A DNA stretch of 64,000 bases, taken from the NCBI RefSeq assembly GCF_036711975.1, contig NC_091972.1, positions 23,689,001 through 23,753,000 of the forward strand, given 5' to 3'. The notes beneath the pieces were generated by a model that saw nothing but the letters and a program-made list of their open reading frames with translations, had not been told where the DNA came from and ran no database searches. The DNA comes from Onthophagus taurus. Its lineage: Eukaryota; Arthropoda; Insecta; Coleoptera; Scarabaeidae. A program made the translations under genes and the position numbers. Of this stretch, positions 1-10,849 are shown one piece after another. Each line of letters starts with the position of its first letter. Positions within the stretch are counted from its first letter, which is position 1.

Positions 1-235
1 CCTCAAATCTTTAAGAGTAATATCTTTAAATTATAAAAATTTTTTTGCACAAAGTTTCATAACGAAGACTATCACACAAGATGTGTTAAACCGTTTCATC
101 GTCTTATTAACAAACACAACACTATAATAGTAGTGCACAATATATATAGAATAGATCACTATCGCCATAATCACTTATTAAGTAATTATGTTGGTAATTT
201 GTAATTTTGCTCAACCTATTAAGAAGTTTGCAACC
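1..235. other. Non-genic, with a small LINE remnant
   Basis: No gene is visible. Bases 69-115 resemble the minus-strand 3' region of the RNase-H LINE at about 9490-9540: both carry the stretch atcacacaagatgtgtt followed by a similar a/ccg-tt-catcgtc run. This is probably a small decayed LINE fragment. Confidence 0.35.
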
Positions 236-539
236 AGTTGGCATACTTACTTCCAGAGGAAATTAAAAAATCGTTTATGCACTGGAGTGTAATGCAAATA
301 AGTACAACAGTTCTTTAAGCGTTAAATGACAGTCCATAATGATGTTTTATTAAGTAAAACTGAGAAAACATTTTCGTGTAACAATTTTATTTACACTATT
401 TATTTTTTTTTGTTTCCATAACTATATTAATATTATTTTAACAAGGCTAACTAATATAATTTATATTTCTAATAACTACATTACTATAACTAAAATAATC
501 ATTATTTAATTAAATAAAATAATTCAACACCCTCTCTTA

Positions 540-1330
540 ATGATTACCTATCACTTTATCAAACCTAATTTTTTACAATTGCATTCTAGACTGGTTCTAT
601 TTGTTGATTTTGTTAACATATCTGCTAGTTGATTTTTGCTATTTATATGTTCTATATTAATTAATCCTTCATTTAGATAATTTGATATAAAATTATATTT
701 TAAATCAATATGTTTGACTCTTCTATTATCCGGATTTTTTATTAAATGTATACAACCCTGATTGTCTTCGAACAGTTTAATATATTAATATTTGCCGTTT
801 AGGTCTATTAAATTTTTTTTATACCATAAACATTCCTGTAGTGTCGAACATAATACAACTAATTCCGCTTCGGTGCTAAATAAAGCTAACAAATTTTGTT
901 TTTTAGTACTGTATTCCCATAAATTTTAATTAAATAACCACTAATTGATTTTCTGTTATGATAATCTCCACCTCAGTTCGAATCACCATAGCAAACAAAT
1001 GGTAAAGCATTATTATTTCTTTTGTAATCCAATTCTAAATCTATTGTACCCTTCAAATAACTCATCAATTTTTTTTAAATGTTTCCACACTTCCTCGTAA
1101 TTTCTGAATTTGAAACCTGCTGAAATAGTTTACTGCAAAACTTATATCTGGTCTTGTTCCAAGCATTAGGTACATTAAACAGCTTATAAGTTCTTTTATT
1201 GTTTTTTTATTATCTTCTTCTTTCATTATTTCCACATCTTTAATTTCTAATTTTAATTTTGGATCGATAGGTATTGATGAAGAATTACAATTTTCTTTAA
1301 CTTTAACTTTATTTTTTTTACTTTATCAAG
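540..1330 (-). pseudogene. Copia RT/RNase H fragment, left copy, broken
   Basis: On the minus strand this is the mirror copy of the Copia fragment at 2558-3247. It shows the same GTRPDISFAVN-type RT tail (near 1120-1160), the SSTE-type RNase H segment near 880 and the LTR junction near 540. No long ORF survives: stops and frameshifts occur throughout, so it is a dead copy. It lacks the N-terminal part of pol, integrase and gag. Confidence 0.75.
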
Positions 1331-1375
1331 TATCCTAAGATTATCAGAATGAGCCGAAATCAATATATCTAAATA

Positions 1376-1504
1376 TATTTTAAACGGCTTTTAAAGCTAA
1401 TGAATTGTCGCCATTGTTTTTAGGAACTTTCGTCGCGTTGCAGTACCAATCTGTGATATTGGTTGCATACTTTGTCGGGTACGATAATTAATTAACATAG
1501 TGTA
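1376..1504. mobile_element. Half of a TA-CAGTGTGTTAATTAATTATCG MITE
   Basis: This is near-identical to 9005-9138 and to the reverse complement of 2425-2540. It ends in ataattaattaaca-agtgta, the same terminus as the palindromic MITEs at 10700-10849 and 41894-42045. It abuts the Copia sequence, so Copia and half-MITE were duplicated together as one arm. Confidence 0.6.
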
Positions 1505-2099
1505 TATTAGAACATAACGAACTTAATCCACAAAGCTAAGAATTGGATAAATATTATCCAAGTACGAAGGCTTTCACGGCAAACTAAAACTTCAATTCGT
1601 GGAACACTTCGAACTTATTTTTGAAGAAGGTTGCAGCGAAACGTCAAACACTTTTTCAAATGACGCACGGCTCAACCCGAAAGTTCTAGGTCTGCTATTA
1701 ATTCTAGTTTTAGTTTAAATATTATCCAATTTTATGAGTGAGATCGAATCAAGTTGCGATATTAGACTAGTTTACGTTTTCTCAATATGATATTTAGAAC
1801 CCTGGGCAAAAAATCACATTGTGTCAACTCTCTAATAAAACTGTGGCAAGTCGATAGTGATACTTTTTGGGTGACTGGGTTGTATGCTATGCATTCTCCT
1901 CATTTTGTTGTTTTACTCAGCATTTAATCAGCATTTTTATTTGTGCCATGTTGAAAATGTTTTTGTTTGTCAAGGCAAGCCCAAAAATCCCACTGGCTGG
2001 AGTTTGATGTCGCATCAATGGCAGGAGTAGTCTGAAAACTAACATTTCTTTACTGTTTGAATGATCACTTGGCTAACATTAGTATAGCTTGAATTTTCC
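1505..2099. other. Spacer between inverted Copia arms
   Basis: No ORF or RNA is recognised. Around 1560-1720 the sequence (gtacgaaggctttcacggc and attctagttttagttt) recalls the repeat at 24225-24370 and the ctagttttagt hairpin-repeat family elsewhere in the window. Confidence 0.4.
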
Positions 2100-2420
2100 T
2101 TTTGGTTTACCTAATAAACCGATCATGAGTAGCCATTTTGTCAGATTCTGAAGCATGGATCTACCTTCTAGCATGCATAAATCAGAGTTTTCTGGACATA
2201 TCAGACAGTTGTATTTGGATTTCTTGCAAACTCCACCTCTGCTACACTGGCGACACCTCTTCATCATGGATTTGTCTTTCTGTATGGAGGAAACTTTCTC
2301 CAGATAATGGAATTCTGATTGTTGGTCTGTGGTTGGCCTAGCATATCCATCATTGACATCCTTTATAACTTCTTTTCTGAACCTCAAGAGGTCAATTTTG
2401 GTTGCACCTCTTTCCTTCAT
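2100..2420 (-). pseudogene. piggyBac transposase C-terminal fragment
   Basis: The minus-strand reading (within an ORF at 2079-2510) has an FRKEVIKDV segment, then a cysteine-rich block RCRQCSRGG...YNCLICPE...LCMLEG. This matches the C-terminal zinc-binding domain of piggyBac transposases, which binds the terminal repeats. The first ~28 residues of the ORF come from the neighbouring MITE half, so the ORF is a chance fusion. The catalytic DDD core is absent. The piece is trapped between the two Copia arms. Confidence 0.6.
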
Positions 2421-2557
2421 ATACCAATTATCGTACCCGACAAAGTATGCAACCAATATCACAGATTGGTATCGCAACGCGACGAAAGTTCCTAAAGACA
2501 ATGGCGACAATTCATTAACTTTAAAAGCCGTTTAAAATATATTGATTGTGAGATATA

Positions 2558-3247
2558 TTGATTTTGGCTCATTCTGATAATCTTAGGATTCTTGTTAATG
2601 TAAAAAAAAAAGTTAAAGTTAAAGAAAATTGTAATTCTTCATCAATACCTATCGATCCAAAATTAAAATTAGAAATTAAAGATGTGGAAATATTGAAAGA
2701 AGAAGATAATAAAAAAACAATAAAAGAACTTATAGGCTGTTTAATGTACCTAATGCTTGGAACAAGACCAGATATAAGTTTTGCAGTAAATTATTTCAGC
2801 AGGTTTCAAATTCAGAAATTACGAGGAAGTGTTGAAACATTTAAAAAAAATTGACGATATATTTGAAGGGTACAATAGATTTAGAATTGGTTTACAAAAG
2901 AGATAATAATGCTTTACCATTTGTTTGCTATGTTGATTCGGATTGGGGTGGAGATTATCATGACAGAAAATCAATTAGTAGTTATTTAATGAAAATTTAT
3001 GGGAATACAGTACTAAAAAACAAAATTGTTAGCTTTATCTAGCACCGAAGTGGAATTAGTTGCATTATGTTCTTCACTACAGGAATGTTTATGGTACAAA
3101 AAAATGTTAATAGACCTAAACGGCAAATATGTATATATTAAACTATTCGAAGACAATCAAGGTTGTATACATTTAATAAAAAATCCGGAAAATAATAGAA
3201 GAGTCAAACACATTGATTTAAAATATATAGGTAATCATTAAGAGAGG
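2558..3247 (+). pseudogene. Copia retrotransposon RT tail and RNase H fragment
   Basis: The translation is split over three overlapping frames (2558-2854, 2851-3042, 3026-3241). It shows the Ty1/Copia landmarks in order: LIGCLMYLMLGTRPDISFAVN, YLKGTIDLELVY, CYVDSDWGGDYHDRKS with the RNase H aspartate, ALSSTEVELVAL with the glutamate, LFEDNQGCIHL and KHIDLKY. At least two frameshifts and an early stop make it non-functional. A purine-rich tract (aagagaggg, 3240-3248) precedes the LTR start TGTTG, as expected for a plus-strand primer. Confidence 0.8.
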
Positions 3248-3248
3248 G

Positions 3249-3500
3249 TGTTGAATTATTTTATTTAATTAAATAATGATTATTTTAGTTATAGTAATGT
3301 AGTTATAAGAAATATAAATTATATTAGTTAGCCTTGTTAAAATAATATTAATATAGTTATGGAAACAAAAAAAAATAGTTTAAATAAAATTGTTACACGA
3401 AAATGTTTTTTAAAGAACTGTTGTACTTATTTGCATTACACTCCAGTGCATAAGCGATTTTTTAATTTCCTCTGGAAGTAAGTATGCCAACTGGGTATAA
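3249..3500 (+). mobile_element. Copia 3' LTR, partial
   Basis: Begins TGTTGAATT immediately after the polypurine tract and continues AT-rich to about 3500. The inverted copy on the left lies at about 236-540. The LTR end cannot be set because no second direct copy is present. Confidence 0.55.
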
Positions 3501-3559
3501 ACTGTTCGGCTATAAATGGATCGGCCCTAAATCGCATATTATAAGCGAAATATGTATGT

Positions 3560-4215
3560 TTTAAAGGAGGGTTTTCACAATTTCCACGACAATAAAGTTA
3601 ATATGTATGTGTGGGATGAAACTATTGCTTTCAGGGGATTGCAAGAAGTAGCTTCTTGCTATTTGAGGTGGCATTGATGTGGTTGAAGGTTGTCCAGTCG
3701 TTGGAAAATAACGTTGACATAATTGTTGACCTTTCGAACGATGCAGATTTTGGCATCATAGAAATGGCATTGCGAAAAAAGAATTTTATTTACACACCAC
3801 AGGATTATTATGATGTAATGACACAATGTAGAAAACATGATAAATTCATTTTACATGAAATGAAACGAGAGAGTTTCGTTTCAATACAAAATCTTAAAAA
3901 TGCGATTAAAATATAGATAAAAAAAAACACTAATGGAGAACAGGTAAATTTGTTGTAAATATGTTGGATAAGGTTTTTCAAAAGGGCTCCATACACTATT
4001 TTATATAAAACATCGATGAAGGACATAGAATTTAAAACTATAAATTTATTACCTACACGTCCTGGAAGACCGCTAAAATTTGGAAAAATCGCCCTGGCGC
4101 CTTTGTATCAAGATACTTACGAAAAATATAAATACATCAAGCAGTTATTACCTTATATACCACCGGTGCATCATGCATATTTCGAAACACTGCCACATCC
4201 AGAGCTTAAGTAAAT
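3560..4215 (+). pseudogene. Fragment of a multi-copy insect transposase-like gene
   Basis: The broken reading contains MYVWDETIAFRGLQEVASC (from about 3602), then an ORF 3656-3916 ending in KNAIKI, then 4016-4213 ending KQLLPYIPPVHHAYFETLPH. This arrangement (a WHEG..RG..E-like block, a basic linker, and a C-terminal LL.YIPP.HH.F..LP block) resembles the C-terminal half of a repetitive insect protein family whose more complete member lies at 35159-37390. Several stops are present. The family assignment is from memory of its motifs; the chemistry is not established here. Confidence 0.45.
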
Positions 4216-4680
4216 ACTGTCAATATCTTGTAATTTTAACAATGTAATTAGCGTCTAAAATTAAAAATACTACTTCTATTTTATGTCGTGTCATTATTTG
4301 TAAACAGAATTGGATCAATATGAAGTATATTTTAAGTGATATTTGATTTTTCAAAATTGAAATTAAACGATTTTTACAATTGTCTAATTTCGAAAGTGGT
4401 GTAAGTCCATTTAGTAAAATACGCCTAAAACAAATTTATATAACCAAATTATATATTGATAAAACAATAGAAATATTGCCAGACTTGATATAATTTGCCT
4501 AAATTTTTTAATTAACAAATATGTTAACCTTTAATTTTCTCGAAATAAGAAAAAATGGACTTATACCACTTTCAAAATAAACGCTCCAAATATGACTGAA
4601 GAAAATTAGTGACTTCAAAAATTAATAAATATAAATCTTTATAAATGGAATAAAACTTGATAGCAATTTACAAGAAGTCT
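4216..4680. other. AT-rich, no gene seen
   Basis: No coding or RNA feature is visible. Two similar phrases, aatttcgaaagtggtgtaagtccattta and its rough complement near 4548-4580, could form a weak inverted repeat. Confidence 0.4.
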
Positions 4681-4681
4681 G

Positions 4682-5530
4682 TTGAAATGTTATATCATAA
4701 AGCAATCCCAATCAACAACGATCAAAATTTCACAAAAGAAGTATATAAAAGATATTCAACAGCGATTTGGTATGGAAAACTCAAAACCAGTCAGTACATC
4801 AATGGACCCAAATGCAAAATTACAAAAACCTGAAGTAAAAAACGAAGAAATAATGAAAAAGTATCCATATCAAAATCTAATCGGAAGTTTAATGTATGCA
4901 TCACTTGGTACAAGATCAGATATTACATTTAGTGTTAACTTCTTAAGTCAATTTAACACAAATTCCAACGAGAGTCATTGGATTGCCGCAAAAAGAGTGT
5001 TAAGGTATTTAAAAGGAACAATAAATTTGGAACTAACTTATAGAATTTCAGGGAAAGAAATGGAATGTTATACAAATGCAGATTGGGGATCATCTATAGA
5101 TTATCGGCGCTCCTATACTGGTTATCTGTTTAAAATGGCAAACGCAGCAATCTCGGGGGAAACTAAAAAACAAAGGACCGGTGCTTTATCAAGCACAGAA
5201 GCTGAATACATGAGCCTTACTGAAGCAGCTAAAGAAGCACTGTATGAGAAAAAATTCTTATTGGATTTACAATTCAATTCAAAAAAACCAATCGTCCTTT
5301 ACAATGATAATCAAAGTTGTCAAAAGTTGGCAAAAAACAACGTTTATCATAGTACGACTAAACACATAGATATAAAATATCATTTCATAAGAAAAGTTTT
5401 GGAAGATAACGTTATCAATTTAAAATATTGTCAAACAGAAGAAATGATTGCCGACGTGCTAACAAAGCCGTTACCAAAACCAATATTAGAAAAGTTTATA
5501 ACTATGATTGGCCTTGAGGGGGAGTGTTGA
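4682..5530 (+). pseudogene. Copia pol remnant: RT tail plus complete RNase H, open reading frame
   Basis: An uninterrupted 282-aa reading frame whose first ~10 residues are encoded by the truncated 5' LTR. Family landmarks in order: ISQKKYIKDIQQRFGM (RT thumb, ~20-35), LIGSLMYASLGTRSDITFSVN (~63-84), RVLRYLKGT, the RNase H core YTNADWGSS (Asp), GALSSTEAEYMSL (Glu), LYNDNQSCQKL (Asp), KHIDIKYHFIRK, and the usual C-terminus MIADVLTKPLPKPILEKF. RNase H would strip the RNA template during reverse transcription. All catalytic positions look intact, but the element lacks everything upstream and could not move by itself. It is clearly younger than the Copia pair at 0.2-3.5 kb. Confidence 0.8.
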
Positions 5531-5720
5531 AATGTTATATCATAAAGCAATCCCAATCAAGAGTGCATTAATGTTTTATGAGTAGTTATATATAATATAA
5601 AACAAGTGAATGTTGTTATTATTAATTGTCAATATATAAAGATAATAAAAGGTTTGTTAAACTGTTAAAACATATCACGCATAATTTTAATAAAGTTAAC
5701 TCTTTACAATTTCACAAAAG
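5526..5720 (+). mobile_element. Copia 3' LTR
   Basis: Starts TGTTGAAATG directly after the polypurine tract. The end is uncertain: caatttcaca near 5705-5714 is a plausible ...CA terminus. The same aatttcacaaaag string occurs by chance in the coding part near 4725. Confidence 0.5.
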
Positions 5721-7680
5721 TAAATCTCTTCTTCTAGCGCATAAAAATTTTCATTACTTTTTTAATTGAAAAACTAAAGCCCATTTTGAAAAATAAAAAA
5801 TTATGGAAATCCTCAATTTTGCTAAACTATCGAATAAGCTAATAAAAAAAAATGTGTACGGCCCCATTTGTGAGTTTCTACGCGTTTAACATGAAATTGC
5901 GATAAATGGTGATGGACCATTACCATGTTATCACAACACTATTGTGTAAATCCATACAATTTTGATTTCTTTATAGTGAGTTAATAAATAATTTATAAAT
6001 TTTGTAAACAAATTAATCGAAAGTTTATTTATTTACTATTTGTTTTCGCATAAATATTTATTAACATCCTTTATGTTTTAAAATTTTTATATCATTCATT
6101 AGATTAAGAATTCTATTTATTTATGTATCATGTAACAAACCGGTTTTGTACGAAAACACACCCACGTCATTAACAAAAGATTCTTTGACGTAATCAATTG
6201 AAAATTGTCGTCTATATAGTTGATAACGCCAAATATCCAGGAATTTTTATCGCTCACAATTAGCACAATACAATCGAAATATTAAGGATTTATTGTAAAA
6301 CGACGGCGCCGGCGAAAAGTTATTTTTAGAACTAATTATCATTGCACAAAATTGTTTCACGGTCTTTAGACTGTTTTTTACATACTTATGACTAAGACTT
6401 TAACATGTAACATGTTTATTTGATACATTTTGTAAATAGTAAATTTAGGTTTTAACTTTTTGATGTTTTTAGGATTAAAATTTTTTGGAGTTGAATCTAC
6501 ACCTGTCATTGTGCTTGCTCTGTTATCTATATTTTGGGTCTCGTGTGAAGGTTAATGCAATACCACACAAAAATAAGTTCCAGGAACTGAGATAAGGCTA
6601 TAAATTTTAAAGTTAATCAGAAGTTTATCTAATTATTTAATTTTTTGTAAAAAAGTAATAGAAAGATTTTTATTTATGTAAGTGTTATTTAATCATTTCA
6701 AGGAATTGATTGCTTCTATATCAAAGTACTGAAATATAAAACAGTGGCCTAAATATAGTATTAAAAAAACCTGTTATCTATATTGTGGTATTCATTAAAT
6801 AGGAATTTTAAGTATTTCACCTGATTTATTTCTATAATTAAGTCGTTTTATATTTTTGTTCTTTACACAACTTGTAGTAATTGTTATGAAATTAAAATAG
6901 TGAAAACGGTAAATAATTCATAAATATTGCCGATCAGCATACATAAATTGAGAGTCATCGTTTGAAAAGATGATGCAAAACAATAACAAACTTAACAAAA
7001 ACAAAATTCCAATTTAATATAAATAAGTTTAAAATATTAACCTTCAACACCTATTAAATGAATAAAAAAATTGCATTTTCTTTATTATTTCAAAAGAAAA
7101 TTAGAATAATACATCATAATAACCAGAATAGAAAACTTAATCTCACTGACTTTCAAATTTACTCTCGATAATAACTTAATCAAATAAAAGTTTTTGAAGG
7201 TCAATGTCTTCCAATATCTCTTTTTTTAATATCAATTTTATTATTACGCAATGTATGGAAATTAAAATGCTACACTTTGAAGAGTTCTCTGAATTTTGGA
7301 CTCTCACGCCTACAATTAGCAAACATAATAGATAATTTCCATGTCTAGACTGAACAAATATTTACTGATAAATTATACACACTTTCAGTCTCATTTGGCT
7401 CATACAGTAATTATCATCAAATTCAATTGAGTACGTAAATCAGAACAGATTATGAAAATAACCTAACCTATAAGTTTTATTACGGGTTTATATACAAAAA
7501 CAATATTTATATGAAAGGAGTATAGGCAACAAAATTTACAAAGTTGTTTAACAAAGATTTAACAGATATCTACAATAATTAATAATCGTAACCCAAGGTT
7601 ATAAGGTTATCCAACTCGAACAAATTAATGTTGACGGGGTGAGGTGGAAAACATGACGTCATTGGAGGAAAAATATAACT
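5721..7680. other. Long AT-rich stretch without recognised genes
   Basis: I see no ORF of interest, no splice-linked coding exons and no transposon landmarks here. The sequence is A+T rich and low in complexity in places. Confidence 0.45.
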
Positions 7681-8423
7681 AGCTTTGTTCATTGGGACTG
7701 CACTACTCTGCACGACATGGCACTCGTCTGACGTCATAGTGCAATGAAGTGTAAGTGCAATGTCATGTCAACTTAGTGCAGGTCAGAAAAGTGTATAAAC
7801 CGTGATCGCAACGAGCAGATTTTTATCAAAAAAAGTGTATAATATGTTGAGGTTATGTTAATGTCAAAAAAATATAACTTAATAATAATAGTTTTCTCTT
7901 TTTATAATATTTTTATTACAACTTCACCAACAGCTTTACTTTTATCTTCTGCAGAGTTCGAGAAGAATTTGGCGTTAACAATGACGGGCTGATTTGGAAT
8001 TCTTCCTTTGCCTAATAATTTATAATAACCCTAAAAAAAGAAACAAATTAATATCTTATTTATAGTCTGTTGTCCATTTATCTATCTACTGTGTACTGTG
8101 TACTGTGTTCTCTAATACAACAAATATTAATTATAATATTAAATATTAAGAAATAAAATTATTAATATTTAATATGAATATTAATTATTACAAAACACGC
8201 TTTCAAATATTCCGCCATTTTCGTTACACTGCACTTATTGAACTTAATCGAAAGCAGGTGCAACAAAATCTGCACTAACTTGCACCGGCTGCACGAAGTT
8301 GCACTACGCATGGCCCAACGAACAGTATGAGTGCAGCTGCACTAAACTGCACTGTCCCCAACGAACACACAACATCTGCACTAAACTGCTTAGTGCAAGT
8401 AGTGCAGTCCCAACGAACAAAGC
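7681..8423. mobile_element. TIR element carrying a captured ribosomal-protein exon
   Basis: Terminal inverted repeats of about 26 bp: AGCTTTGTTCATTGGGACTG at 7681 and its complement (cagtcccaacgaacaaagct) ending at 8423, with one mismatch. Inside both ends are many TGCACT/AGTGCA motifs (7700-7790 and 8255-8400), the kind of subterminal repeat cluster seen in some DNA transposons such as hATs. No transposase is present, so it is non-autonomous. A clear target duplication could not be defined. The interior carries a minus-strand uL15-like exon with a splice acceptor. Confidence 0.6.
7902..8030 (-). pseudogene. Ribosomal protein uL15 (RpL27A)-like terminal exon
   Basis: The minus strand reads a 42-residue open exon: [20 protein letters not shown] then [16 protein letters not shown] and a stop at 7902-7904. 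Eukaryotic uL15 ends with a very similar GYYK.LGKG..P.QPVIV.AKFFS..AE.K...VG block, so the match is specific. It is preceded by a polypyrimidine tract and AG acceptor (8031-8040 on the opposite strand), so the genomic exon with its intron edge was copied, not mRNA. The last residues (EVVIKIL) depart from the usual GGACVLVA-like ending. No upstream exons are found nearby. It lies inside a TIR element and is most likely a transduplicated gene fragment. Confidence 0.6.
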
Positions 8424-9004
8424 TCATAATTCATAATATTATCATAATATAAATTTAATACAAATATAATAATAATATTTATGTTAATAATTATTTGAAA
8501 ATTAAACAAGTATTATTAAACTCAAGAAATAAAGAGTTTGTGTTGGTTTACGTATATAAATGAAAACATAGAAATGACAATTCTTCAAATGACGTCACAA
8601 CAAGGGCTTTGCGGAGGGAATACGTTCATAACAACAGCGTTCATAGGGAGTTGGATAACCTTATGCAGTATGTTTACTGAACGGACCTTGATCGTAACCC
8701 ACGTAACCTGTGTAATATTGGCTGCATATCTCAAAATGTAGTGGGAGCTTGGATAATTTTAAATTAGTAACCAGATGTTGACAGCTGATCGTACGTTATT
8801 GTTGTGATTGTCGTACGCTTTGTGAGTTTCCGTATATTCTTTGTTCTTTAACCGTATTTTACTGCCTTCATATTTTTCGAAACAGTTCTTTTTTAGTTTC
8901 TAGGTTACTTTAAGATTTAAGTCAATAAACAAATCAAAATAGCCACTACTTTCAACATTAATTTCAATCTATGGGTACACTGAAAATTATTTTAAGTAAA
9001 AGGA
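8424..9004. other. No gene recognised
   Basis: A 67-codon frame at 8538-8741 has no recognisable domain. Nothing else is seen. Confidence 0.4.
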
Positions 9005-9138
9005 CATTTTATTTTAAACGGCTTTTAACGTTAATGAATTGACACCATCGTATTTAGGAACTTTCGTCGCGTTGCAATACCAATCTGTGATATTGGTTGC
9101 ATACTTTGTTGAGTATGATAATTAATTAACACACTGTA
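9005..9138. mobile_element. Half-copy of the TA-CAGTGTGTTAATT MITE
   Basis: Same 125-130 bp sequence as 1376-1504, ending ataattaattaacacactgta. It abuts the 3' side of the LINE that follows. Confidence 0.6.
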
Positions 9139-9454
9139 CTTATTGCCTTATATTGAAGACATCAGCACAGAATATCACGTTTATCACAATCAGAGGACAA
9201 ACTCGCCTTCGTCAAGGTGGTTCTACTGCCCCGGGGCCTCCACAAGACAGGGCTCCTACAATAGAGATGTATGTATGTATGGATTGGGGAGTGCATGCAA
9301 AACTGCACGCCACACTTAGGCCCTATTGGGCCCCTTGTGCATCCTCCCATTACACATTCTGGTCACATCAACCAGCCTAAGGATTCTAGCCAAAGGCTAG
9401 GACAGCTCCTAGAGGTGCATTCCTAATGTCATCTGTGGTTGGCCATTTCTCCCC

Positions 9455-9685
9455 TTAGGTCCTCATTCTGAGGTCGGTCAGAGAGGGGCAATCACACAAG
9501 ATGTGTTTAACCGTCTCGTCATCCTGTTCACAGGCTCGACAGAGAGGGGAGTCAGCAAGCTTCATGTTTTGAAGGTGCTTATTTATCTTACAGTGTCCCG
9601 TGATGAGACCTGTAGCAGTCCGAAGGGCACTTTTACCGAGCCCTACGAAGGACTGGGCTGTTGCGGCTGAAGGATATTTTAACAA
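9455..9685 (-). pseudogene. LINE C-terminal zinc-finger segment
   Basis: Reads GLITGHCKINKHLQNMKLAD followed by PLCRACEQDDETVKHILCDC, the C..C....ET..H.L..C motif found after RNase H in I/R1-type LINEs. Target of the domain: RNA or DNA binding during integration (family knowledge). Confidence 0.7.
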
Positions 9686-9789
9686 TTCCTTGGCGAGATG
9701 ACAGCCCGGGGTAATTATCGGTATGAGTAACTAAAGAGGGGGTAATTATCGGCTCGGGTGCATAGGGCTCTCTACCGGCAGCACGTTTG

Positions 9790-10405
9790 GCTAGCCTGTC
9801 CACGTGGTTGTTATCCTTGGAGCCGGTATGCTTCTTAATCCACTGGATTCTGACACGTTGTATTTCGCGGCCTCCTCCAGTGCTTTGTGACAATCCATTA
9901 CTACTGCAGACGTTATAATAACTCTGCTTAAAGCTAAAAGAGATTGTTTACTGTCTGTAAAAATAGTAAAACACTTACACCGCTTGTTGGATTCAACAAT
10001 GCAGTCAGCAGCAAGTTTAATAGCAGTTAGTTTCGCTTGTATGACGGTGGTGCTAGACCCTAAAGGTTCCGAGAGGCAAATCGGGGGATCGTGAGAGAAT
10101 ACCCCCGCACCCGTACCATTTCGTCCTTTTGAACCATCAGTGTAGATATTAAAGGTTCTGCGTTCATCTACTACTGTGGGACTGACGTGGGTGATGTACT
10201 TCTTTGAGAAAACATACATTGCTGGTCTGTGATCAGTTTTACACTCGAGTAGGGGTGTGTTTAACACTGCTCCCCTCCAGAGTGTTGAACTCCTGCCAGC
10301 GTCCCCATCCTTCATGGTTCCTACTGATTGTAGTCTTTTCATGGTTACCAACGCCACTTCCTGAATATGTAGGTTGAGTGGTGGTAAATTTAACATGATT
10401 TCCAT
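9790..10405 (-). pseudogene. LINE RNase H domain
   Basis: Shows NIYTDGSKGRNGTGAGVFS (first catalytic Asp), VIQAKLTAIKLAAD where the conserved glutamate of QAEL.AI appears as lysine, and CFTIFTDSKQSLLAL (second Asp). A second frame (9633-9893) supplies IQWIKKHTGSKDNNHVDRLA, the W...H.G...N...D.LA signature. The E-to-K change and the frameshift would abolish activity. Confidence 0.75.
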
Positions 10406-10698
10406 GGCCGCGGTGGGGGTTGATCGCAGCGCACTTGTAACATACAGACACGCGAGTCTCTGTATTCTATTAAGTGCAGTGGTGGCGATAGACTTAGAAG
10501 TTCTAGTCCATCATAAAACCTCACCTGAGGCGGCATTGGTCGAACTACGGCGGTGTAAATCCACAGGGCTAGCTTGGGAGACAGACCCCAAGTCCTCTCG
10601 ACAGCCCTCCGGCACTGGCCGGAGGCGACACAAGCTTTATTAATTCTATTGCCTAGGTGGGATCTCCACGTTAGCTTACTGTCTATTATGAAGCCCAA
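10390..10698 (-). pseudogene. LINE RT thumb/connection segment
   Basis: Continues the RT after the MITE: GFIIDSKLTWRSHLGNRINK, then RTWGLSPKLALWIYTAVVRP. These match the LG..LD..L.W..H and ..YK.VI.P blocks of LINE polymerases. Confidence 0.7.
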
Positions 10699-10699
10699 C

Positions 10700-10849
10700 T
10701 ACACTGTGTTAATTAATTATCGTACCCGACGTCATCATTGCAAGTATGCAACCAATATCGCGATTTGCGAATTGCAATACCTATACTGTGATATTGGTTG
10801 CATACTTGCAATGATGACGTCGGGTACGATAATTAATTAACACACTGTA
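10700..10849. mobile_element. 150-bp palindromic MITE inserted in the LINE
   Basis: Near-perfect palindrome: TACACTGTGTTAATTAATTA at 10700 and its complement ending cacactgta at 10849, meeting at a short centre (about 10765-10785). It sits in the LINE RT frame between VKY and GFIID and is flanked by TA, consistent with a TA target as used by Tc1/mariner transposases. Confidence 0.75.

Larger units (their letters stand above)
236..1504. repeat. Left arm of a large Copia-derived inverted repeat
   Basis: This segment is the reverse complement of about 2425-3500. The match runs through the Copia LTR region, the RNase H coding region and a half MITE at the inner end. The left arm has about 45-70 bp of extra sequence near 320-370 that the right arm lacks. 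The two arms are separated by roughly 920 bp that carry a piggyBac tail. Confidence 0.8.
2425..3500. repeat. Right arm of the large Copia-derived inverted repeat
   Basis: Reverse complement of 236-1504. Its inner end is the MITE half (about 2425-2540). It then runs through the Copia coding fragment and LTR sequence, and matches the left arm up to the motif atgccaactgg near 3485-3496. Confidence 0.8.
4681..5720 (+). mobile_element. Copia element with a large internal deletion
   Basis: The first 36 bases (4681-4716, TGTTGAAATGTTATATC...) are repeated directly at 5526-5561, right after a purine tract (gaggggga). They therefore represent the starts of the 5' and 3' LTRs. The 5' copy is cut after 36 bases and joined straight to the end of pol. 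The rest of the 5' LTR, gag, protease, integrase and most of RT are missing. The 3' LTR continues to about 5720. Confidence 0.75.

Noticed and set aside
8538..8741. 67-codon ORF
   Set aside because: No domain, no promoter or splice evidence.
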